Below, piece by piece: positions 51,584 through 62,000 of a stretch of DNA of 64,000 nucleotides. Where the stretch lies: NCBI RefSeq assembly GCF_017877055.1, contig NZ_JAGIPG010000003.1, forward strand, positions 558,001-622,000, in the 5' to 3' direction. Within the stretch, counting starts at the first letter, position 1. Each line of letters starts with the position of its first letter. This stretch comes from Neorhizobium galegae. Lineage in GTDB: Bacteria; Pseudomonadota; Alphaproteobacteria; Rhizobiales; Rhizobiaceae. The position numbers and the translations under genes were made by a program. Under the pieces are notes generated by a model, which was not told where the DNA came from, did no database searches, and saw nothing but the letters and a program-made list of their open reading frames with translations.

Positions 51584-53671
51584 CTATTGCTTTCGAACAT
51601 TTTTCAACAAATCGACCTCATCGGCAACAATGGAGGCTGCTTCGTTCCTCAAGACGTCCTTTGCGTTCTTGCGGGCATTCTCGATCGCGATGTCGGCGCT
51701 CAAACTACGCTCATTTGCTTGCAATCCATCATCTTTACCGGGAACCAAACCGTCGTTTGTTTGCTCGCGCGCCTTGAGACGGGTCGTGAGCGCAATGAGT
51801 TCGTTTCGACGTTCAACTTCATTGAGGGAGATGACACTTTTTTCGCGTTGAGCCTTCAGTTCGGCAGCGTCCTCTACGAAACGTTGAAAATCCCGATCGT
51901 CTTGCACCCGAGCATCATGCCGGCTTTGCAGTTGCTGCAGCAACGCAGTCATGTTGCCTGCGGCTGCATAATTTGCAGGCTTGATCTGGGCCCAGGGCAG
52001 CGCATTGTCATAACTCGCCTCACCGAGAATCCTGGGGTCAGAGAGGCCCGGCAAGCTGATGTCTGGTGTCACGCCGCGCAGCTGTGTCGTCCCGCCATCG
52101 ACGCGGAAAAATTGCGCAATCGTCAGCTTCAGTTGACCGAATTTCGGTTTACTGTTGTGGGCCACCTGGTCAAGATCGACCACCGTTTGCACCGTACCCT
52201 TACCGAAGCTAGGCTCGCCGACGATCACGCCGCGACCGTAATCCTGTATCGCTGCAGCGAAAATCTCTGAGGCCGACGCTGAGCCGCGATTGATCAATAC
52301 CCCGAGCGGCCCCGCCCAGGCGGGCGTGGACAGATCATCGCTTTCTATCTTGATCTTGCCTTCGGCGTCGCGCTGCTGAACCACCGGCCCTTTCCCGACG
52401 AACAGGCCTGTCAAATCAATCGCCTCGGCCAGCGAGCCTCCACCGTTGTCGCGCAAGTCGATCAGGACGCCGTCAACGTTCTCCCGCTTCAGCTCGCCAA
52501 GAAGCTTGGCAACGTCTCTGCTTGCGCTTCTGTAGTCTTTGTCGCCCTTTCGCCGGGCTTCGAAGTCCTCGTAAAACGCCGGCAAGGTAATCACACCAAT
52601 TCTGCGCACGACACCGCTATCCCCTATGGGCAGGACGGTCTTCTTTGCGGCCTGTTTTTCGAGGCTGATTTTGTCTCGCACCAGGCTGATGACGCGGCGG
52701 TTTCCACTCTCTCCGGCATCTGCTGGCAAGACGTCCAAGCGCACAACGGAACCTTTCGCCCCGCGTATCATTTGCACGACTTCATCAAGGCGCGTGCCCA
52801 CGACTTCCTTTACGGCGCCGTCATCGCCTTGACCGACACCGATAATGCGATCACCGACCGCCAGCTTTCCGGACAGTTGCGCGGGTCCACCCGGTACGAG
52901 CTCGCGGACCGTCGTGTAACCATCGCGCTCCTGCAGCACCGCGCCGATACCGACCAGTGAGAGCTTCATCGAAATGTCGAAATTAGCCGAAGCGGCGGCG
53001 CCAAAATAGTCTGTGTGGGGATCAACGGACGTGGTGTAGGCGCCCATGAATGACTGGAACACGTCGTCACTCTTGTATGTGTAAACGCGCTCCAGGATAT
53101 TCTTGTAACGTTTGTCGAGGGTATCGCGAATCGCCGCATCGCCTTGACCCGCAAGTCTCAAACGCAACCAGTCGCCTTTGACGCGCTTACGCCAGAGATC
53201 ATTACTTTGCTCTTCGGATTTCGGCCAAGGCTCTTTGTCGCGTGACAGGGGATAGTCTTCCTTCACGCTGAAATCGAAGCCCTGTTTGAGCAGGTTGCGG
53301 GCATATGTCATGCGGTCCACAACTCGCTGCGAATAGATGTTGAAGATCGAAAACGGAACCTTCAGGTCTTCGCCGACGATGGCATCATCGATCTTGGTGC
53401 TGTCGGCCGTGAAGTTGTCGATGTCGGCTTGCAGGAAAAAGCTCCGGTCGGAATCCAGAGACTCGATAAACCGATCCATAATTTTAGCCGACAAGGCATC
53501 GTTAAGTGGGATAGGCTTGTAAGCATAACGTGTCAGGAATTGTGCACTCAAATGAGCAGCTTGCGCTTGCTCCTGTAGCGGAGACAAGACCGGCGGCGGC
53601 CCGAGTTCCGAGGAGTATGCCGACGGTGCGATTGCAAGGAACAGGCCAAGGAAACCATATCGTATGCGCAT
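51584..53671 (-). CDS. prc: Tail-specific protease Prc (S41 family)
   Basis: A 695-aa periplasmic processing protease. The signal peptide is about residues 1-20, with an N-terminal Prc helical domain, a PDZ domain around 238-320, and the S41 catalytic core with SASASEIFAAA and GEPSFGKGTVQ. Spacing to E. coli Tsp points to Ser466 and Lys491 as the dyad. A C-terminal domain (about 570-695) completes the long Prc form; many alphaproteobacteria have only the shorter CtpA type. It degrades proteins with non-polar C-termini and can trim cell-wall hydrolases. It looks monocistronic. Confidence 0.93.
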   Translation of the reverse strand: MRIRYGFLGLFLAIAPSAYSSELGPPPVLSPLQEQAQAAHLSAQFLTRYAYKPIPLNDALSAKIMDRFIESLDSDRSFFLQADIDNFTADSTKIDDAIVGEDLKVPFSIFNIYSQRVVDRMTYARNLLKQGFDFSVKEDYPLSRDKEPWPKSEEQSNDLWRKRVKGDWLRLRLAGQGDAAIRDTLDKRYKNILERVYTYKSDDVFQSFMGAYTTSVDPHTDYFGAAASANFDISMKLSLVGIGAVLQERDGYTTVRELVPGGPAQLSGKLAVGDRIIGVGQGDDGAVKEVVGTRLDEVVQMIRGAKGSVVRLDVLPADAGESGNRRVISLVRDKISLEKQAAKKTVLPIGDSGVVRRIGVITLPAFYEDFEARRKGDKDYRSASRDVAKLLGELKRENVDGVLIDLRDNGGGSLAEAIDLTGLFVGKGPVVQQRDAEGKIKIESDDLSTPAWAGPLGVLINRGSASASEIFAAAIQDYGRGVIVGEPSFGKGTVQTVVDLDQVAHNSKPKFGQLKLTIAQFFRVDGGTTQLRGVTPDISLPGLSDPRILGEASYDNALPWAQIKPANYAAAGNMTALLQQLQSRHDARVQDDRDFQRFVEDAAELKAQREKSVISLNEVERRNELIALTTRLKAREQTNDGLVPGKDDGLQANERSLSADIAIENARKNAKDVLRNEAASIVADEVDLLKNVRKQ

Positions 53672-54240
53672 TCAGCTTTGATCCCATTTGCAAAGTCGAG
53701 TTTGTCCTGCACATGGTGGTGCAGCAATGATGCCGTCTTGGCAACCGGATGAATACGCAATATCTCGTGTTCATCGTCGAAAATGGCGCGCATGCCTGGG
53801 TCAATGAAGGATTGTGTTACCCGATCGGGCTACCTTAGCCTTTGTTGGCGGCCCTCACGAACTTGGCAAGTTCCTTTCCGCAACGAACCGGCTCTTCGTA
53901 AAATGGGCTACCCGTGACGCCGCTGCCCGGCGGGATGCCATGCGGTAGCGCATTGCGGAGGCACTCCCGCCTTTCGCAACCAAGGCCGAGGCAAACGCGC
54001 TCGGGCCTTGAAGTACGAATCTGCGGTCAGCCACGCCGCTCGGCGCCATATGGCAACGTCGGACCGTTGAAATATACTTCAATCCAATCAAATGACTGCA
54101 GCTTGCCTTCGACAATATCGATCAGACCTAGCCGCAGCGCCGACATCAATGATAATCGTCGGCAATGTGATATAATAACAATAAACAATCACCCGCGCCA
54201 AAGTCGCTTAAACCGTCTCCAGATTCTCGAATGGAGCGGC
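53672..54240. other. Gene-poor region between prc and the glycosyltransferase gene
   Basis: About 570 bases between divergent genes. Several short open frames exist on both strands but none has a good start or a recognisable product. The last 100 bases are AT-rich with TATAATA-like sequence near 54170 and probably hold the promoter for the downstream gene. Confidence 0.4.
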
Positions 54241-55179
54241 ATGTTGGTCACGATTGTTTGCATGAAATGGGGCGCGGCCTTCACCTCCCGCCATGTCAAT
54301 GCTCTGTATGCCGGTGTATTGCGTAACATGGAGGAGCCATTCGACTTTGTCTGCTTGACGGACGATCGTCGCGGCCTTGCCTCCAGCATTCTCACTCGCC
54401 AAATCCCGAACCTCGGCCTGCCTGAACAGGCGTGGAGACGAGGTTGCTGGCCCAAGATCGGAGTGTTTGCACCGGGTCTTTTCCCACCCGGAGACGTTGT
54501 GCTTTTCCTCGATCTTGACGTCATGGTCCAACGATCGCTCGCCCCGCTGATCGGGCTGCTTCGAGAGCGCCGTCATTTCATGATTCAACGGGAATGGAAC
54601 CCGGATCTCTGGACCCTCCTGCCAAGTAGCTTCAGGCCGGACCGGGGTGCTCAGTCGTCCGTCTTTGGATTTCATGCGGGAAACGCCGACGGAATTTACC
54701 ACGATTTTATATGCAACGCTGACGCGATTATGGCGCAATTCAAAAACGACCAATCCTACCTGACACATGCGGTGAGGCAAAGAAGTTATTGGCCGACAAG
54801 TTTCTGTGTCAGCTTCAAGAGAAGCTGTACGAAATATTTTCCGATCAATCTGCTTTTGCCGAGGATCAAGCAGCCTCGGAACGCGAGGATCATCGTCTTT
54901 CACGGGAAACCCAGGCCTTGGGATACGATGGTCGAAAAGGGCCAGCGCTGGGGCTCGACAAGGCGATTCGGGGTCGGTCCCGTCCCATGGATCAGACAAT
55001 ATTTCAATCAGGCGGACGCGATGTTGGCTTCCCTCACCGGCGGCCCGGACCCCGTTGTTCCACACGCTTGGCGCACAAATCCCATATCTGCCCCCGGATC
55101 TGCCGACAATGTGGAGGCAGGCGCGCATGCCTCCACAACAGTACCGGAAGACATTCAAGAACGTTCGCAGCGGCGTTAG
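54241..55179 (+). CDS. Putative glycosyltransferase with DLD motif
   Basis: A 312-aa protein resembling GT-A-fold transferases. The N-terminus reads MLVTIVCMKWG, followed by DFVCLTDDRRG and a DxD-type metal/nucleotide-sugar motif in VVLFLDLDVMVQ (Asp91, Asp93). Later segments are SSVFGFHAGN and IVFHGKPRPW. I chose the ATG at 54241 (GGAG seven bases upstream); the open frame extends upstream without support. No other polysaccharide genes are adjacent, so the acceptor is unknown. Its codon use looks less GC-biased than the neighbours, by eye, which could mean transfer. Confidence 0.75.
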   Translation: MLVTIVCMKWGAAFTSRHVNALYAGVLRNMEEPFDFVCLTDDRRGLASSILTRQIPNLGLPEQAWRRGCWPKIGVFAPGLFPPGDVVLFLDLDVMVQRSLAPLIGLLRERRHFMIQREWNPDLWTLLPSSFRPDRGAQSSVFGFHAGNADGIYHDFICNADAIMAQFKNDQSYLTHAVRQRSYWPTSFCVSFKRSCTKYFPINLLLPRIKQPRNARIIVFHGKPRPWDTMVEKGQRWGSTRRFGVGPVPWIRQYFNQADAMLASLTGGPDPVVPHAWRTNPISAPGSADNVEAGAHASTTVPEDIQERSQRR

Positions 55180-55303
55180 GCCAGGATCGACATGCCGCGA
55201 TCGTTACCGATCCCGCACAGCTTCATTTCAATATCGCCGCATTTATCCAGCGTATTCGCTTTCACGCGGCGGATTAAGCCACTTGCCCAAACGCTCACCG
55301 AAA

Positions 55304-56650
55304 CTAGGCCGCGACGCCGTCGGCCTGGAGAGTTGCCGGAAACGTTAACCGCGCCAACAGCCCGGACGGCTCCCCGTCCAACAGTTCCAGCGTTCCTCGG
55401 TGAGCTTGCACCACTTCCGCAACGATGGACAATCCCAGCCCGAACCCAGCGTTGCCCTCAGTTCTCGCCGGATTCAGTTTGAAGAATGGCTCCAACACCT
55501 TAGCACGTGATTCCTTCGGTATCCCGGGACCATTGTCCGATACGTCGACCACCACCTTGTCTCCGCTTCGCTTCAGTTCGATTGTGACCCTGTCGCCAAA
55601 TTTCACAGCGTTCTCGCAGAGGTTGGTCACTGCACGGGTCATCGCGAGAGGCTTGCAATTGGCGGACAGATGATTGGGGCCGATATAATTGATCTTATGA
55701 CCCACATCGTCGAATTCGCTGCGGATCGTCTGCAGCGTCGTTGCCAGGTCAATAGTTTCCACCTGCTCTCGATGATGGTCGTCACGCAGATAGCTGAGGC
55801 TCTCTTTGAGAAGGCTATCGATGCGAGAGATGTCCGCCAGCAATAAATCGCGCAATTGCCCGTCGCCGACCCGCTCTACTCGAAGTCTTAGTCTCGTCAA
55901 TGGCGTGCGCAGGTCGTGGCTCACCCCGCGGAGCATCCGCGTCCTGCCTTGGATCATATCGGTGATACGATCGCTCATCTCGTTCAAGGAGCGTGCAACA
56001 GCGACGATCTCCACGCTGCCTTTCTCTTCGAAGATTACCCGGCCGGACGTGATGTCGGCATTCGCAGCCGCTGAAGCAATCTTCCGCAGCGGCCGCGTGA
56101 TCGCCCAGACCCCGAAGGAAGAAAACAGCACGATCAAGGTGATGAGCGCCAGTAGATAGTGTGGCCCCCGGACGAGGACCTCACTCCAGAACGCCGTGCT
56201 TGGAAGACCGCCCAGAACGAGGATTGTTTTATCGTCAACCTCGGTTGAGACGACGCGCTCGCCATCAACAAATGTTTGCCAGCCACCAAGTGGCATCTGC
56301 CTCCCGTCGGGGGAAAAAAGCCAATCTATCGTCGCGTCCAGGACGCTTTCCTGCGGCGATGAGTTCTTGAACGTTTCCGCCAAGGCACGAGGCCGCAGAT
56401 TGAGATCCCAACCGGCACGATTGGCTGCCTGAAGAACGACGTCGCGCTCTTCGGGCGTGGCAGTTTTGAGGAGGGAACCTATCGTAAACACACTGTCGGC
56501 GAGCTCCTCAACGTCAACTATCGGATATTCATTTTCAACACGCTGCTCGAAAAAAGAGCCGCCTAAAACGGTAATAGTGAGGCCGAGAAGAATAATGCCC
56601 GTGATCTGACTATGGATGGTCGATAGGCCTGGAAGCCGGCGGAAGAACAT
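55304..56650 (-). CDS. Sensor histidine kinase (EnvZ-like architecture)
   Basis: A 448-aa membrane kinase. TM1 is about 15-32, a periplasmic loop covers 33-163, TM2 about 165-184, then HAMP, dimerisation/phosphoacceptor domain with His245 in GVSHDLRTPLTRLR, and a HATPase_c domain (NLCENAVKFG, DNGPGIPKE, GFGLGLSIVAEV). The ATG at 56650 follows an AAAGGG site. Its likely partner is the OmpR-type regulator at 57920, separated by the divergent mipA gene. A GTAAC/GTAAT tandem site lies about 107 bases upstream. Confidence 0.93.
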   Translation of the reverse strand: MFFRRLPGLSTIHSQITGIILLGLTITVLGGSFFEQRVENEYPIVDVEELADSVFTIGSLLKTATPEERDVVLQAANRAGWDLNLRPRALAETFKNSSPQESVLDATIDWLFSPDGRQMPLGGWQTFVDGERVVSTEVDDKTILVLGGLPSTAFWSEVLVRGPHYLLALITLIVLFSSFGVWAITRPLRKIASAAANADITSGRVIFEEKGSVEIVAVARSLNEMSDRITDMIQGRTRMLRGVSHDLRTPLTRLRLRVERVGDGQLRDLLLADISRIDSLLKESLSYLRDDHHREQVETIDLATTLQTIRSEFDDVGHKINYIGPNHLSANCKPLAMTRAVTNLCENAVKFGDRVTIELKRSGDKVVVDVSDNGPGIPKESRAKVLEPFFKLNPARTEGNAGFGLGLSIVAEVVQAHRGTLELLDGEPSGLLARLTFPATLQADGVAA

Positions 56651-56756
56651 GAGCACCCTTTTCGAATTGCGAAGCGCGCTTGAGCCGAGGCCGCTCAGCA
56701 AAGCAGGAGTATAGTCGAACTCCGTTACGAGATCCCGCGTTTCCTACTGCGCGATT

Positions 56757-56771
56757 ATTACGTTTTGTTAC
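56757..56771 (-). promoter_or_regulatory. OmpR-type tandem site upstream of the kinase gene
   Basis: Read on the minus strand, GTAAC-AAAAC-GTAAT is a direct repeat with a 10-base period. It lies about 107 bases before the kinase start. A further GTTACG occurs at 56724-56729. Matching sites lie before mipA, the response regulator and the RND adaptor. Confidence 0.6.
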
Positions 56772-56804
56772 GACAGGGCCGCCTCGTTGCCGATCGCGGC
56801 GTCT

Positions 56805-56819
56805 GCAACAAAGCGTAAC
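56805..56819 (+). promoter_or_regulatory. OmpR-type tandem site upstream of mipA
   Basis: GCAAC-AAAGC-GTAAC is a direct repeat with a 10-base period, about 92 bases before the mipA start and in the same sense orientation relative to the gene as the other three sites. Confidence 0.55.
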
Positions 56820-56910
56820 AAAAAAACATGCACCGGAGGGCTCCGGCATGAAACACAAGCCGTCGCAGGCTCCTCTGTTGGGGGGACTGATAACCTGTTC
56901 TGGAGCCCTT

Positions 56911-57759
56911 ATGCTACATCTTAAAAAAGCCAAGCGGCGTCTTTCGCCCCTCGCCTTATGCGCCGCATTCAGCGTTGCTGGATTGTCCCCAAACGCCTAT
57001 GGCGCCGACCAGACCACCATGGAGCAGACGCCGGAGCCACCTTTCGACAAGCAGCGTTTCGACAAACGCCAACCGGAGCGCAATTGGAGCCTGATTATTG
57101 GTGCCGGCGCTTCTTACGAGCCCAAATACGAAGGGAGTGATGAATTTAAAGCCAGCCCCATCCCCTTCGTGGTGTTCACCTATGGCGAATGGTTGGAAAT
57201 CGATCCAGGTGGGATCAGCGTTACTGTCCTGGATCAAGGCGGATTTTCCATCTCCGCTGAGGTTGGCTACGAATCGGGACGAGATGAGGGTGACGGTGAT
57301 CGCCTCCGCGGTCTCGGCGACATCAACTTCGCCGCAACAGTCGGCGCAAAAGTCGGCTATGATTGGGGTCCGGTCGAAATCTATGCGAGCGTCGACCAGA
57401 CTATCGGTGGCAGCGAAAGCTTGATTGGAAAGTTTGGGGTAGAGTACTCGGCCCCGGTCACGGAGCGTCTCATTTTGGGCGCACGCGCCGAAGCGATCGT
57501 GGCCGATGAGAAACATATGCAGGCCTATTTTGGCGTCGATGCCGCTCAGTCGACACGTTCAGGCCTCCCTGAATATAAGGCAAAAGCAGGCTTGAAGCGC
57601 GTCGATTTTTCTGCCTCTGCCACATACGCACTGAGCGATCATTGGCTGGTGCGCGGTGAAGCGGGCATCGGAGTGCTCACCGGAGATGCCGCGGATAGCC
57701 CAGTCGTCGAGAAAAAAATCCAGCCTTCCGTTTCTGCTTTTGTCGGCTACAAATTCTGA
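56911..57759 (+). CDS. MipA/OmpV-family outer membrane protein
   Basis: A 282-aa beta-barrel precursor. The signal peptide is about residues 1-31 (cleavage near AYGA). The mature part shows the MipA/OmpV pattern: GAGASYEPKYEGSDEFKASPIPFV, alternating strands with GY/GA turns, and a C-terminal aromatic residue in VGYKF. MipA proteins scaffold murein enzymes in E. coli, while OmpV-like members respond to osmotic or envelope stress. I chose the ATG at 56911 with GGAG; an ATG at 56848 with GGAGG would add 21 residues before the signal. The gene sits between the kinase and regulator genes, suggesting a target of that system. Confidence 0.9.
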   Translation: MLHLKKAKRRLSPLALCAAFSVAGLSPNAYGADQTTMEQTPEPPFDKQRFDKRQPERNWSLIIGAGASYEPKYEGSDEFKASPIPFVVFTYGEWLEIDPGGISVTVLDQGGFSISAEVGYESGRDEGDGDRLRGLGDINFAATVGAKVGYDWGPVEIYASVDQTIGGSESLIGKFGVEYSAPVTERLILGARAEAIVADEKHMQAYFGVDAAQSTRSGLPEYKAKAGLKRVDFSASATYALSDHWLVRGEAGIGVLTGDAADSPVVEKKIQPSVSAFVGYKF

Positions 57760-57781
57760 CGCCAGGGAGAGGAATAGATGG

Positions 57782-57824
57782 CGTGTCGCCTGCGCGGGTC
57801 GCTTCCGATCCCGCAGGCGACACG
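57782..57824. terminator. Strong hairpin terminator between convergent genes
   Basis: CGTGTCGCCTGC (57782-57793) pairs perfectly with GCAGGCGACACG (57813-57824). It lies between the ends of mipA and the response regulator gene and may serve both. Confidence 0.75.
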
Positions 57825-57919
57825 CGTTGCCGTGCGGCGATATTTTCAACTACCAGATGCAGTTCTGTGGCGATCCTAAGCAGGCGCCCAAGCGCCGGAG
57901 AACGATCAAGGCATCTACT

Positions 57920-58642
57920 TCAGACTTCCTCCACCGACGCGGTGAAAGTATATCCTCCCAGCCTGACCGTCTGCAGGAGCGTTGGTTCGCGAGGATCAGC
58001 CTCGATCTTTTGACGGAGCCGGCTGATATGCACGTCGATACTGCGCTCGATCGGTCCCGCCAACCCGGAATGGGTAAACAAGAGCAGTTCCTCGCGGGTG
58101 ATGACCCTCCCCGGATTTCTGCAGAACGCCAACAGAAGATCGAATTCCGTTGTTGTCAAAGCGATGCGAGCGTTGCCGGGATCGTGAAGCCGGCGCCGCA
58201 TTGGGTCAATCACCCATCCGTCAAAGCGCAGCTTCCTTTGCGCAGAGCTGCTGGTAAGTCCGTAAGAGGCGCGACGCAGGAGACTGCGAATCCGAGCGAC
58301 CACTTCTCTTGGGCTGAAGGGCTTTGTAATGTAGTCGTCGGCGCCGACTTCCAGTCCTACGATCCGGTCGACTTCCTCTCCGAGTGCCGTCAACAGGATT
58401 ATCGGGATCGTTCTTTCCGAACGGATGCGTTTGCAGATGCTCAGGCCATCCTCGCCCGGCAGCATGACATCGAGAATAATAAGGTCATAGGAATTGCTGC
58501 GAAGCAGGGACTGCATCACGTTTCCGTCCTCAGCCACGGTCGGCAGCATCCCGCTTTCCTGAATTGTCGAGGCCAGAAGATTGCCGATTTCGAAGTCGTC
58601 TTCCACGATCAATATCTTCGCGGACGCTGAATTGGGCTGCAT
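57920..58642 (-). CDS. OmpR-family response regulator
   Basis: A 240-aa regulator. The receiver domain has Asp15/16 (VEDD), phosphoacceptor Asp58 (LIILDVMLP), Thr85 and Lys107 (TKPFSP). The C-terminal winged helix (about 135-235) contains LTTTEFDLLLAF, RVITREELL and the recognition helix SIDVHISRLRQKIE. OmpR-family proteins bind tandem repeats with a 10-11 base period, and just such a repeat lies 65 bases upstream of its own start. The likely partner kinase is encoded at 55304. Autoregulation is inferred. Confidence 0.95.
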   Translation of the reverse strand: MQPNSASAKILIVEDDFEIGNLLASTIQESGMLPTVAEDGNVMQSLLRSNSYDLIILDVMLPGEDGLSICKRIRSERTIPIILLTALGEEVDRIVGLEVGADDYITKPFSPREVVARIRSLLRRASYGLTSSSAQRKLRFDGWVIDPMRRRLHDPGNARIALTTTEFDLLLAFCRNPGRVITREELLLFTHSGLAGPIERSIDVHISRLRQKIEADPREPTLLQTVRLGGYTFTASVEEV

Positions 58643-58706
58643 TAAGTCTTTCCCTGTTTGAGGACCCTATAGTGGGCCGGCGGCTGGTCCTCGGATATTT
58701 CGCTTT

Positions 58707-58721
58707 ATTAAGTTTTGTTAC
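58707..58721 (-). promoter_or_regulatory. OmpR-type tandem site upstream of the response regulator
   Basis: On the minus strand it reads GTAAC-AAAAC-TTAAT, a 10-base-period repeat nearly identical to the kinase-gene site, about 65 bases before the regulator start. Confidence 0.6.
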
Positions 58722-58850
58722 GGTTCGTACTCGCAGTGTACAGGATACCGAACGCGCCCTGCTATGGCGACAAGCGCCGCAACCGCTCGCCCCGCGACGC
58801 AGAATTGACGTGACCGACGGAGTGGCGGCGCCGCGGAAAACCGCTCTACT

Positions 58851-58955
58851 AGAGCACGTCCAGCAAAAGTGCGTCAGCGGTTTTGCGTCCGGACTGCGTG
58901 AAAACAAATAGATAGAGCATTTCAGGTGATCCGGTTTCACCGGAAATGCGCTATA
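58851..58955 (-). repeat. 104-bp intergenic palindromic repeat, copy 2 (inverted)
   Basis: The reverse complement matches the copy at 47347-47450 with about one indel (GAAACC against GAAAACC) and one or two substitutions near the end. It lies between the response regulator promoter and the end of the RND gene. The two copies face in opposite directions about 11.4 kb apart. Confidence 0.85.
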
Positions 58956-58964
58956 TATACGGCA

Positions 58965-58990
58965 GGGCCGGCCAGGTGGTTGGCCGGCCC
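58965..58990. terminator. Hairpin after the RND pump gene
   Basis: GGGCCGGCCA (58965-58974) pairs with TGGCCGGCCC (58981-58990) around a six-base loop. It lies 40 bases past the RND stop. The T-run is weak, but the position suits termination of the efflux operon. Confidence 0.6.
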
Positions 58991-59030
58991 TCCGCTGGTA
59001 GTGCAAGCGCGCTTGCGCCGCCTGCAACCT

Positions 59031-62000
59031 TCAGATCTCGGCCGACTGGAGGAGGGGCTTGAAGATCCGAGCGGTACGATCGCCAAAGTCGGAAACGATC
59101 AGGTGGAGCGACGGGATGACGATCAACGATAGAACCGTGGACACGAGCAGACCGCCAATTACCGCGATCGCCATGGGCGCCCTGAATTCGCCTCCGTCCC
59201 CTACCCCGAGCGAGGAGGGGACCATTCCGCCGATCATAGCAAACGTGGTCATGACGATGGGTCGGACGCGCTTCGAACAGGCCTCGACGATCGCATCGAC
59301 CCGAGGCAGCCCATGGGCTTCGCGTTCAATGGCGAAGTCCAGGAGCATGATGGCGTTTTTCGTGACGATCCCCATCAACATCAAGATTCCGATGACGACG
59401 GGAAGTGAGACGGCGTTGCCGCTGAACATGAGGCCGGCTGCAACGCCTCCGATCGACAGGGGAAGGGAGGCCAGGATAGTCCAGGGCGCCAGCACGCTTC
59501 CGAAGAGGAGGATAAGAACGACAAGGACGAGCATGACACCTGATCCCATCGCCACCGCAAAGCTTGAGAACACCTCGCCTTCAGTATCGGAATCCCCGGT
59601 TGTTTGAATGCGCACACCTGCCGGCAGATTCTTGACGCTACCGATCTGGGCCAGCCTTTCGAGACCCTGGCCCGACGTCATGCCGTCAGCCATGTCGGCG
59701 GAAATCTCGATGCGACGCTGGCGATCAAATCGCTCGATGGCGGCGACCCTCTCATCGAAGCTGATGTCGGCGACAGAAGATAACGGAACTGACGTCCCTC
59801 TCGTCGTCGGTACTGATAACATTTCAAGGGTTGGCAAATCATCGTGAGCATGCCTCTGGAGCAGCACACGAATTGGAATTTGTCTGCCTCTATCAATGAA
59901 GTTGGGCAGTCGGCTGTCGACGTCGCCCACCGTCGATACCCGGATCGTGCGGGCAAGTTCTGCCGGAGATACGCCGATCGTGGAAGCCTTGTCCGGGTCA
60001 ACCTTTATCCGCAGTTCCGGGCGCGTTGTCGCGTTGTCGGCAGTCGGGTTGACGAAGCTTTTGTCGGCGGTGAGCTCCTGCAGTATGTTGTCTGCCGCGC
60101 GCTGAGCGAGAGCGCCATCCGCGGACACGACAGCGAAAGACACATCCCGACCGCCACGCGTATTAAGAAAGCGCAGCCTGACGTCCGAAATGGAAGAAAG
60201 CGCCTTTTCAAGATCGGCTTGTATCGAGAACGATGAACGGTCACGCCCGGATTTGTGGAGCAGATCGATCAGGACAACGGCATATCGTACATCTTCCAGT
60301 CCGGCCGTATTCGACCCCGCCCTGACGAATACCCCTTCCACCGCGGGATCCCGCCGGATCAGGGCGGCTATTTCGTCCGTCGCTGTCCTTGTTTCGTCCA
60401 AAGTCGCCCCAGGAGGCAATTCCACGGAGAACGTCAAACGGCCCGTGTCCTCCTCCGGCAAAAAGGCGGTCGGCAGAGAGCTCAGGCCGTACAAAGCCAA
60501 TGCAAAGACCGCAAATGCGCATCCGACTGTGATCCATCGCCACCGCAGGCTGACCTTCAGCAACCCTTCATACGCCAACACCATACGCCATCTCCTAGTG
60601 TGTGACGGAGGGGCGTTCGTCATGATGTTTGCAGCCATGATCGGCGTGATCAATCGGGCCACCAGAAGTGAAAAGAACACCGCTATCGCAACGGTCAGTC
60701 CAAATTCTCGAAAGTACAGCCCGACCACTCCGCTCATGAAACCGACGGGAGTGAAGACAGCCATGATCGTCGCGGATATGGCTATGACAGCAAGCCCTAT
60801 TTCGTCGGAGGCATCCAATGCAGCTCGGTAGGCGGATTTGCCCATGTCGCGATGACGCACGACGTTTTCAATTTCAACGATCGCATCGTCCACGAGAATT
60901 CCTGTCACCAAGGTGATCCCAAGCAAACTGAGAATGTTGAGGGAAAAACCCAGGAGATCGATGGCAAAGAAGGTCGGGATGATCGACAGCGGAAGGGCGA
61001 TTGCGGCTACGACCGTAGCTCGCCAGTCGCGCAGGAATAGAAACACGACGGCGATTGACAGTGCAGCGCCCTCATAGAGGGTATGTATCGCCGAATTATA
61101 GTTGCCCGCCGTGTAGGACATATTGTCGTCGACCAGCGTGAAGCGGATCGCCGGCTGTTCGAGATTCAGCTTCTCCAGTGCGGCGGCCACTTTCTCCGCA
61201 ACAGCGAGTTCGCTCGAACCCTTTGAGCGGTATACGGCGAAGCCTACGACCTCTTCTTGATCCAAAGTAGCAAAGGCTCGGGCTTCGGCGATGGTATCTT
61301 GGACGTTGCCGACATCGTCCAATTTCACACTGACGTCGTCCGACAGGAGGATACGAGAACCACCGAGGTCCGCAATCGTCTGCGCCGCCGCAGCGGTCGT
61401 CAGCGTCCGTTCTCTGCCATTTAGGTTGCTGCGCCCCCCGGAACGATCCAACTGACTTCCGATGAGGCTTTCGTTAACTGCATTTGCCGTGAGAGAGAGC
61501 GCCTGCAATCGCGAAGGATCGAGTTCGACATGAATCTCCCTATCAGCACCTCCGACACGATCAATGCGGCCAACGCCCTTCAGCCCCTGCAACTGCCGGG
61601 CAACGACATCCTCGACGAACCACGAAAGCTCTGCAACGGTCATGTCCTGGTTTGTAACGGCATAGGTCACAACCGCTTGTGCTTCCTCCTCAGCCCGTTC
61701 GATGACAGGCTCATCTATTCCATCGGGAAGATCGCTGCGGATTTTAGCAACTGCGTCGCGTACGTCGCCCATGGCGCGATCTGGCGAAATGACGCCGAGC
61801 TCGAATTCGACGGCGGTAACGGAACGGCCTTGTGTGACGGTCGACTTGATCTCTTCTACGCCTGCAAGGGATGCTACTGCGTCTTCAACAAGACGCGTGA
61901 CTTCAGTCTCCAACTCGCTCGGCGCGCCGCCGGGTTGGTCGACAATCACATTCACGGCCGGCTCGTCGATGGTCGGGAAGTAGGTAACGGGCAGCCGTGA

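Noticed and set aside
53855..54115. Short minus-strand frame in the prc/glycosyltransferase gap
   Set aside because: No ribosome-binding site and a shuffled-looking translation; the gap is treated as non-coding.
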